From NCBI GenBank assembly GCA_013362725.1, contig JABFVP010000392.1, positions 1-6,673 of the forward strand: a stretch of 6,673 nt of DNA. Reading direction: 5' to 3'. How positions within the stretch are numbered: position 1 is the first letter of the stretch; the number at the start of each line of letters is the position of its first letter. Of the stretch, positions 1 to 5,521 are shown in pieces. The DNA is from Cupriavidus sp. Its GTDB lineage: Bacteria > Pseudomonadota > Gammaproteobacteria > Burkholderiales > Burkholderiaceae. The translations under genes were made by a program, and so were the position numbers. The notes under the pieces were generated by a model, which was not told the DNA's origin, made no database searches, and was given only the letters and a program-made list of their open reading frames with translations.

Positions 1-241
1 TGGACTTGCCGTCGGAATAGCGCGCGTCGAGGAAGCGCTCTTCGCCCGGCTGGAACTGGAGCTTCAGGTTGGGGAAGTAAAGTACCGCGCCCTGCTCCAG
101 TTCGCGGCGCAGCGTGGCGCGCGCTTCGGGAGTGACCTCGGGCGCCCAATCCGTATAGGGCTGCGGACGGATCAAGTCGAGCTGGCCGGCAGCAGACGGC
201 CGGGCGGCGGGCGACGGGGCAAGGACAGGCGCTTCGGACAT
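1..241 (-). CDS. Kdo hydroxylase family protein, N-terminal 80 residues (partial)
   Basis: Reading the minus strand from the ATG at 241-239 gives 80 codons open to the left edge. The protein begins MSEAPVLAPSPAARPSAAGQ and later contains GAVLYFPNLKLQFQPGEERF (residues 51-70) followed by LDARYSDGKS. The pattern of an FP-L stretch, PGEERFLD, then R-SDGK resembles the N-terminus of the Kdo 3-hydroxylase family (KdoO type). Those are Fe(II)/2-oxoglutarate-dependent enzymes that convert Kdo to Ko in the lipopolysaccharide inner core. About 210 residues, including all metal ligands, lie outside the window, so the catalytic residues cannot be checked. The start is supported by AGAGGA at 246-251, four bases upstream; the first 20 residues are a low-complexity Ala/Pro/Ser stretch. 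The gene lies downstream of metK in the same direction, but a strong terminator separates them, so it probably has its own promoter. The neighbouring lipid A acyltransferases fit the role. The family call rests on recognition of a short segment. Confidence 0.72.
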   Translation of the reverse strand, partial: MSEAPVLAPSPAARPSAAGQLDLIRPQPYTDWAPEVTPEARATLRRELEQGAVLYFPNLKLQFQPGEERFLDARYSDGKS

Positions 242-245
242 GGCA

Positions 246-251
246 TCCTCT
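246..251 (-). promoter_or_regulatory. Ribosome binding site of the Kdo hydroxylase gene
   Basis: The minus strand reads AGAGGA followed by TGCC and then the ATG at 241-239. The spacing is four bases, slightly short but functional. An ATG overlapping this element at 246-244 is out of frame, so the ATG at 241 is the likely start. Confidence 0.55.
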
Positions 252-308
252 GGGAACGATTACCCGTGTGTGGGGTGGCCACCGCGGCGGCGGCAGGAGA
301 ATGGCGGA

Positions 309-314
309 ATTTTA
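309..314 (-). promoter_or_regulatory. Candidate -10 box for the Kdo hydroxylase gene
   Basis: The minus strand reads TAAAAT here (5 of 6 matches to TATAAT) in otherwise GC-rich sequence between the metK terminator and the Kdo hydroxylase start. It would place the transcription start near 302 and leave a leader of about 60 bases. No good -35 hexamer is visible at 16-18 bases, so the site is only suggestive. Confidence 0.3.
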
Positions 315-375
315 CTCCGTGCTGCGGCCGTGGCGCTGGCGTCACGCGGCAGCCGAACGTTGATCAAACCCGCGT

Positions 376-409
376 AAAAAACCCCGCGGGCCCTTGCGGG
401 CCGGCGGGG
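376..409 (-). terminator. Rho-independent terminator of metK
   Basis: Read on the minus strand, CCCCGC (409-404) pairs with GCGGGG (387-382). Inside a C-C mismatch, GGCCC pairs with GGGCC around a GCAA tetraloop (397-394), and the stem is followed by six T residues (381-376). This 11-pair stem with a GNRA loop and U tract is a textbook intrinsic terminator, starting 36 bases after the metK stop codon. It separates metK from the co-directional Kdo hydroxylase gene. Confidence 0.92.
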
Positions 410-445
410 CTTGCCGTCAGGACTTCTGACGCGCAGGCGCGGCGC

Positions 446-1609
<1,164 letters not shown>

Positions 1610-1737
1610 GAACTTATTCTCCAGGTTGGCTATTGCGTGCCAGCCTGTTCGGTTCATGGCGGCGACGCTTTAGCGGTATTTCAGGCAGCCCGGTTAGAGC
1701 CGCATCGCCCCGCAAGTTGTCAGTTAACTCGGCGATA
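1610..1737 (-). promoter_or_regulatory. metK 5' leader, possibly structured
   Basis: If transcription starts just after the -10 at 1744-1749, metK has a leader of about 127 bases. Pairings found by eye on the minus-strand RNA are: GGCGA (1709-1705) with UCGCC (1665-1661); a seven-pair stem 1703-1697 with 1691-1685 around UAACC (two G-U pairs); a short CGC-UAAA-GCG hairpin (1675-1666); and a hairpin 1647-1639 with 1630-1622 (one A-C mismatch, eight-base loop) that abuts the Shine-Dalgarno. The first three could form a three-way junction. I could not match it to a known S-adenosylmethionine riboswitch class, and GC-rich sequence pairs easily by chance. Confidence 0.3.
1619..1622 (-). promoter_or_regulatory. 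metK: Ribosome binding site that decides the metK GTG start
   Basis: The minus strand reads CCTGGAG, then AATAAGTTC, then GTG. GGAG lies nine bases from the GTG at 1609. No such element precedes the alternative in-frame ATG at 1657, which favours GTG. The 5' base of this element is also the last paired base of a hairpin at 1622-1647. Confidence 0.7.
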
Positions 1738-1748
1738 CACGCTATTAT
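1717..1748 (+). promoter_or_regulatory. Candidate promoter for the acyltransferase operon
   Basis: TTGTCA (1717-1722, five of six to TTGACA) is followed after 20 bases by TATTAT (1743-1748, five of six to TATAAT). The spacer is longer than the usual 16-18, so this is a weak match. The -10 overlaps the metK -10 on the other strand almost completely. The transcript would have a leader of about 125 bases. Confidence 0.33.
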
Positions 1749-1772
1749 ACGCGCCTGCAGGCGTCGTTGCAG
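1744..1772 (-). promoter_or_regulatory. metK: Candidate metK promoter
   Basis: The minus strand carries a perfect TATAAT at 1749-1744, rare in this GC-rich region. At 17 bases upstream, CTGCAA (1772-1767) is a poor -35 with three of six matches, so the promoter may be weak or activator-dependent. The 17-base spacer contains the perfect palindrome CGCCTGCAGGCG (1752-1763). Confidence 0.55.
1752..1763. repeat. 12-bp perfect palindrome CGCCTGCAGGCG in the metK promoter spacer
   Basis: CGCCTGCAGGCG equals its own reverse complement. It lies between the candidate -35 and -10 of metK and over the predicted start of the opposite transcript, the position of an operator. A related but broken copy, GCGCCACAGGCGT, follows at 1772-1784; its CAGGCGT half repeats that at 1758-1764 exactly 20 bases on. 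Function unknown. Confidence 0.4.
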
Positions 1773-1793
1773 CGCCACAGGCGTGTCACCTTG

Positions 1794-1805
1794 CCGGCAT
1801 GCCGG
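1794..1805. repeat. 12-bp perfect palindrome CCGGCATGCCGG
   Basis: CCGGCATGCCGG is self-complementary and lies in the leader of the acyltransferase operon, about 75 bases before its start codon. It could be a protein-binding site. As RNA it could form only a short stem with a very tight loop. It may be chance in GC-rich DNA. Confidence 0.3.
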
Positions 1806-1880
1806 AGCCGCGCCTGCCTGCCCGTCTGATCCCGGCACAGACCCGGCGGCGGACTTGCCCGGACCCTTTTTCCGCGCCTG

Positions 1881-2795
1881 ATGACTTTTTTATTCTGGCT
1901 GATCTCCCGTTTTCCGCTGCGGCTGCTGCAGGCCGCGGGCGGCGCGCTGGGCCTGCTGATCGCACGGCTGCCGGGCCGCTATGGCCAGCGCCTGCGGGAG
2001 AACTTCCGCCGCGCCTTCCCCGACGCCACCGAAGCGATGATCGACGAGGCCGCCCGCTCGGCCGGTCGCATGATCATCGAGATGCCCTACTTCTGGAGCC
2101 GCCCGCGCATCGGCGCGAAGCTGTACGGCTTCGACGACTACCTGTGGCCTGAACTCGGCAGGCTGCAGGCGCGCGGCAAGGGCATCATCATCCTGACGCC
2201 GCACCTGGGCTGCTTCGAGGTGCTGCCGCAATCCCACGCCCTGCACCGCCCGGTGACCGCGCTGTTCAAGCCGCCGCACCAGCCGTGGCTGCGCGACTGG
2301 ATCGAAAGGATGCGCACCCGGCCCAACATGCACATGGCGCCGGCCACGCCGCGCGGGGTGCGCATGCTGGTCAAGGCGCTCAAGCGCGGCCAGGCGGTGG
2401 GCATCCTGCCCGACCAGGTGCCCAGCGGCGGCGAAGGCAACTGGGCGCCGTTCTTCGGCAAGCCCGCCTACACCATGGCGCTGGTGCACCGGCTGCAGCA
2501 ACTGACCGGCGCGCCGGTGGTGGCGATCTTCGCCGAGCGGCTGCCGCGCGGCGCCGGCTACCGCGGCCATCTGCGCGTGCTCGAGGACGGCGGCATGCTG
2601 CCGGACGATCCCGCCGCCGCGGCCGCGGTCATCAACCGCACCATCGAAGAACTGGTGGGCCTGTGCCCGACGCAATACCTGTGGGGCTACAACCGCTACA
2701 AGCAACCCGCCGGAGCAGGCACCCCCGGCACCCCGGACACGCCGGCTACCGAGGGCGCGGGATCCGAGCCGGCGACTGATCGATCGACTTCATGA
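1881..2795 (+). CDS. LpxL/HtrB-family lipid A biosynthesis acyltransferase (first of two)
   Basis: Probable inner-membrane acyltransferase adding a secondary acyl chain to Kdo-lipid A. The 304-residue protein starts with a hydrophobic anchor (residues 2-30, FLFWLISRFPLRLLQAAGG). It then carries the catalytic HX4E motif HLGCFE (His108 to Glu113) and the conserved block DQVPSGGEGNWAPFFGKPAY starting at residue 178. The core ends at LWGYNRYKQP; the last 30 or so residues are a Gly/Thr/Pro/Ala-rich tail (GTPGTPDTP) not typical of the family core. ATG at 1881 is the only usual start codon after the in-frame stop at 1827. No good Shine-Dalgarno is visible, which suggests weak initiation. It is the first gene of the plus-strand group and overlaps the next by four bases. 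Known relatives differ in acyl chain and position (LpxL, LpxM, LpxP), which cannot be decided here; an ornithine-lipid or other lysophospholipid substrate is less likely but possible. Confidence 0.9.
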   Translation: MTFLFWLISRFPLRLLQAAGGALGLLIARLPGRYGQRLRENFRRAFPDATEAMIDEAARSAGRMIIEMPYFWSRPRIGAKLYGFDDYLWPELGRLQARGKGIIILTPHLGCFEVLPQSHALHRPVTALFKPPHQPWLRDWIERMRTRPNMHMAPATPRGVRMLVKALKRGQAVGILPDQVPSGGEGNWAPFFGKPAYTMALVHRLQQLTGAPVVAIFAERLPRGAGYRGHLRVLEDGGMLPDDPAAAAAVINRTIEELVGLCPTQYLWGYNRYKQPAGAGTPGTPDTPATEGAGSEPATDRSTS

Positions 2796-3685
2796 GCCGT
2801 GTGTTCACGTGGCTCGGCATCGGCCTGCTGACCGTGCTGGGCAAACTGCCCTATCCCTTGGTCGCGCGCTTCGGCGAGGCGCTGGGCAGCCTGCTGTACC
2901 GCATCCCCAGCGAGCGGCGCAAGGTGGTGCAGGCCAACCTGCGCCTGTGCTTCCCGGACCGGACCGAGGCCGAGATCGACGCGCTGTCGCGCCAGAGCTT
3001 CCGCCTGCTGTTCCGCAGCTTTGCCGAACGCGGCATCTTCTGGACCGGCAGCGAAGCGCAGATGCGCCGCTGGGTGCAGATCGACGACCAGGCCGGGCTG
3101 GTGGCGCTGGACGGCACGCCGCACATCCTGGTGACGCTGCACCTGTCGGGCGTGGAAGCCGGCGCGATCCGGCTCACCATCCACCTGCGCGAGCATGTCG
3201 GCCGCTCCGGCGCCTCGCTCTATACCAGGCAGAAGAATGCGCTGTTCGACGGCTTCCTCAAGCAGGCGCGCGGGCGCTTCGGCGCCAACATGATCTCGCG
3301 CAACGACAGCGCGCGCGACATCCTGCGCTGCCTGAAGAAGGGCGAGGCGCTGCAGCTGATCGCCGACATGGACTTCGGCGAGCGCGACTCGGAATTCGTG
3401 CCGTTCTTCGGCGTGCAGGCGCTGACGCTGACCTCGGTCTCGCGGCTGGCGCGCCTGACCGGCGCCAGGGTGGTACCGATCTACACCGAGATGCTGCCCG
3501 ACTACCAGGGCTACGTGCTGCGCGTGCTGCCGGCGTGGGAAGACTATCCCGGCGCCAGCGTGACCGACGACACGCGCCGCATGAACGCCTTCTTCGAGGA
3601 CTGCATCCGCCCGCGCGTGCCTGAGTACTATTGGGTCCACAAGCGCTTCAAACACCGCCTGCCGGGCGAGCCCGAGATTTACTGA
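2792..3685 (+). CDS. LpxL/HtrB-family lipid A biosynthesis acyltransferase (second of two)
   Basis: A second member of the secondary lipid A acyltransferase family, 297 residues, the usual length. It has an N-terminal hydrophobic segment (residues 4-38), the HX4E catalytic motif HLSGVE (His117 to Glu122), the block ADMDFGERDSEFVPFFGV (191-208) and the C-terminal YYWVHKRFK (279-287). The motif wording differs clearly from the upstream gene, so this is an old paralogue with perhaps a different site or chain specificity, not a recent duplication. Its ATG overlaps the upstream stop as ATGA (2792-2795) and lacks a strong ribosome binding site, which points to translational coupling. An operon with the first acyltransferase is near certain; dapF follows after 42 bases. 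Which gene performs the LpxL-like or LpxM-like step is unknown. Confidence 0.91.
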   Translation: MSRVFTWLGIGLLTVLGKLPYPLVARFGEALGSLLYRIPSERRKVVQANLRLCFPDRTEAEIDALSRQSFRLLFRSFAERGIFWTGSEAQMRRWVQIDDQAGLVALDGTPHILVTLHLSGVEAGAIRLTIHLREHVGRSGASLYTRQKNALFDGFLKQARGRFGANMISRNDSARDILRCLKKGEALQLIADMDFGERDSEFVPFFGVQALTLTSVSRLARLTGARVVPIYTEMLPDYQGYVLRVLPAWEDYPGASVTDDTRRMNAFFEDCIRPRVPEYYWVHKRFKHRLPGEPEIY

Positions 3686-3714
3686 GCGCACCGGCACGAC
3701 CTGCGCCGCGCCGC

Positions 3715-3720
3715 TACAAT
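3715..3720 (+). promoter_or_regulatory. dapF: Candidate -10 box for a leaderless dapF transcript
   Basis: TACAAT (five of six to TATAAT) ends seven bases before the dapF ATG, so transcription would begin at or within two bases of the start codon. The bases between are CCCCACC, with no Shine-Dalgarno. No -35 match is visible at 16-18 bases. dapF may also be read through from the acyltransferase operon. Confidence 0.4.
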
Positions 3721-3727
3721 CCCCACC

Positions 3728-4594
3728 ATGAAACTCAAGTTCACCAAGATGCATGGCGCGGGCAACGACTTTGTCGTGCTCGACGGCATCCACCAGCAGA
3801 TCGACCTGACCCCGGCCCAGTGGCGCGCGCTGGCGAGCCGGCATTTCGGCGTGGGGGCGGACCAGATCCTGATTGTCGAGAAGCCGACGCGCCCGGACGT
3901 CGATTTCCGCTACCGCATCGTCAATGCCGATGGCAGCGAGGTCGAGCACTGCGGCAATGGCGCGCGCTGCTTCGTGCGCTTTGTCACCGAGCAGGGCATG
4001 ACCGACAAGCGTTCGGTGCGCGTCGAGGTGATGAACGGCGTGATCACGCTGACGCTGCAGGACGATGGCCAGGTCACGGTCGACATGGGCGCGCCCGAGC
4101 TGGAACCGGCGCGCGTGCCGTTCCGCGCGCAGGGCCTGCCCACGCATGCCGAGGGCGCCGACACGCTGTACGGCCTCGAGGTCAACGGCCGCACCGAATG
4201 GATCTCGGCGGTGTCGATGGGCAACCCGCACGCGGTGCAGGTGGTGGACGATGTCGAGAACTTCCCGGTGCTGCAGGACGGCCCGGTGATCGAGCACCAC
4301 CCGGCCTTCCCCAACCGCGTCAACGCCGGCTTCATGCAGGTCGAGGACCGCCACGCCATCCGCCTGCGTGTCTTCGAGCGCGGCGCCGGCGAGACCCTCG
4401 CCTGCGGCACCGGCGCCTGCGCGGCGGTGGTGGCCGGCATCCGGCGCGGCCTGCTGGATTCGCCGGTGCGGGTCCACACCCATGGCGGCGAGCTGACCAT
4501 TGCGTGGGACGGCGGCGCGGAACCGGTGCGCATGACCGGCCCGGCCACCACCGTGTTCGAAGGCAGCATTGACCTGGCGGCCCTGACGGCCTGA
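3728..4594 (+). CDS. dapF: Diaminopimelate epimerase
   Basis: Cofactor-independent epimerase converting LL- to meso-diaminopimelate, the penultimate step of lysine synthesis and the source of the peptidoglycan cross-linking residue; cytosolic. The 288-residue product has the two-cysteine acid/base pair, one from each half of the protein: Cys75 in NADGSEVEHCGNGARC and Cys226 in GETLACGTGACA. Substrate-binding residues known from Haemophilus influenzae DapF have counterparts in Asn13 (HGAGNDF), Asn66, Asn166 (MGNPHAV), Asn199 and Glu217-Arg218. All key residues are present, so it should be active. The ATG at 3728 gives the canonical MKLKFTKMHGAGNDF start, but there is no ribosome binding site and a -10-like TACAAT lies directly upstream. 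It follows the second acyltransferase by 42 bases and is closed by a terminator at 4600-4619. Confidence 0.97.
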   Translation: MKLKFTKMHGAGNDFVVLDGIHQQIDLTPAQWRALASRHFGVGADQILIVEKPTRPDVDFRYRIVNADGSEVEHCGNGARCFVRFVTEQGMTDKRSVRVEVMNGVITLTLQDDGQVTVDMGAPELEPARVPFRAQGLPTHAEGADTLYGLEVNGRTEWISAVSMGNPHAVQVVDDVENFPVLQDGPVIEHHPAFPNRVNAGFMQVEDRHAIRLRVFERGAGETLACGTGACAAVVAGIRRGLLDSPVRVHTHGGELTIAWDGGAEPVRMTGPATTVFEGSIDLAALTA

Positions 4595-4599
4595 CCATA

Positions 4600-4619
4600 G
4601 GGGCTGCGCGCCCCTTTTT
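4600..4619 (+). terminator. Rho-independent terminator after dapF
   Basis: GGGGC (4600-4604) and GCCCC (4610-4614) form a five-pair all-G/C stem around the loop TGCGC, followed by five T residues (4615-4619). It begins six bases after the dapF stop and closes the acyltransferase-dapF group. ppk2 therefore needs its own promoter or readthrough. Confidence 0.85.
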
Positions 4620-4681
4620 CCCCTCCCTGCAGCGCAGTTTCCGGGGCGCCCGATTCCCTGATCCCGCAGATCATCGCGAAT

Positions 4682-4685
4682 GGAG
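4682..4685 (+). promoter_or_regulatory. Ribosome binding site of ppk2
   Basis: GGAG followed by CGCCC and the ATG at 4691. An ATG at 4680 overlapping this element is out of frame. No convincing promoter hexamers were seen between the dapF terminator and this site. Confidence 0.6.
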
Positions 4686-4690
4686 CGCCC

Positions 4691-5500
4691 ATGCCGCTGG
4701 ACGATTTCCGCATTACCTCGGGCAAGCGATTCCGCCTTGCCGACTTCGACCCGGGCAGCAAGCCCCTGTCATGCGGCAAGAAAGAGGAAGACCTGGCCCG
4801 CATCATCGAGCTGAGCAACGCGCTCGACGCGCAGCAGGACATCTTCTATGCCGAGCACCGCCGCAAGCTCCTGGTGGTGCTGCAGGGCATGGACACCAGC
4901 GGCAAGGACGGCACCGTGCGCGGCGTATTCCGCAGCTTCGATCCGCTCGGCATCCGCGTGGTGGGCTTCAAGGCGCCGTCACCCGAGGAGCTGGCGCGCG
5001 ATTTCCTGTGGCGCATCCACCTGCAGGTGCCGAGGTCCGGTGAGATCGTGGTGTTCAACCGCAGCCACTACGAAGACGTGCTGATCACGCGCGTACACCA
5101 ATGGATCGACGCCGCCGAATGCGAACGGCGCTACCGCCAGATCCGCGAATTCGAGTCGATGCTGACCGAGACCGGCACCACCATCGTCAAGTGCTTCCTG
5201 CATATTTCGCGCGACGAACAGAAGTCGCGGCTCGAGGCACGGCTGGCGGACCCGGAAAAGCACTGGAAGTTCGATACCCAGGACCTCGCCGAGCGCAAGC
5301 ACTGGAAGGCCTACATGGACGCCTACGAGGCCGCCATCATGGCCACCAGCACGCCCGAATGCCCCTGGTACGTGGTGCCGGCCGATTCCAAGACGCACCG
5401 CAACCTGATGGTGGCCGAGATCATGACCAGGGTCTTCGCGGACCTGAAGCCAGCGTATCCGCCGGCGCGCCCGGAACTGGCCAGGATCAAGGTTGACTGA
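4691..5500 (+). CDS. Polyphosphate kinase 2 family protein, class III-like (polyphosphate:nucleotide phosphotransferase)
   Basis: PPK2-family enzymes transfer phosphate between inorganic polyphosphate and nucleotides in the cytosol. This 269-residue single-domain protein has a Walker A loop GMDTSGKDGT (residues 66-75, Lys72), a Walker B block VVFNRSHYEDVL (120-131), a lid region EKHWKFDTQDLAERKHW (189-205) and the C-terminal PWYVVPAD (225-232). The length, the FKAPSPEEL-RDFLWRIH segment (93-110) and the lid wording match the short polyphosphate:nucleotide phosphotransferase subgroup generally called class III. Characterised members phosphorylate both AMP and ADP at the expense of polyphosphate; the substrate preference here is inferred. 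The ATG at 4691 has GGAG five bases upstream. The gene follows a terminator and converges on the patatin gene with 21 bases between. Burkholderiales such as Cupriavidus often carry several PPK2 paralogues, so I give no symbol. Confidence 0.93.
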   Translation: MPLDDFRITSGKRFRLADFDPGSKPLSCGKKEEDLARIIELSNALDAQQDIFYAEHRRKLLVVLQGMDTSGKDGTVRGVFRSFDPLGIRVVGFKAPSPEELARDFLWRIHLQVPRSGEIVVFNRSHYEDVLITRVHQWIDAAECERRYRQIREFESMLTETGTTIVKCFLHISRDEQKSRLEARLADPEKHWKFDTQDLAERKHWKAYMDAYEAAIMATSTPECPWYVVPADSKTHRNLMVAEIMTRVFADLKPAYPPARPELARIKVD

Positions 5501-5521
5501 ACCCGCGCGCGCCGGTCGTGC

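Noticed and set aside
1666..1709. Known S-adenosylmethionine riboswitch (SAM-II or SAM-V) because of a GCUAAAGC element
   Set aside because: Only this short string is reminiscent. The A-rich strands and pseudoknot arrangement of those classes are not seen, so I keep only an unclassified leader.
3678..3683. TTTACT as the -35 of the dapF promoter
   Set aside because: It lies 31 bases from the TACAAT, far beyond a workable spacer.
2696..4483. 595-codon open frame on the minus strand opposite the two acyltransferases and dapF
   Set aside because: It covers real, fully motif-supported genes on the plus strand, has repetitive His/Arg/Ala/Val composition typical of a GC-rich antisense frame, and shows no recognisable domain.
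5502..5514. Alternating CG run between ppk2 and the patatin gene as a Z-DNA or repeat element
   Set aside because: It is short and ordinary for DNA of this composition.
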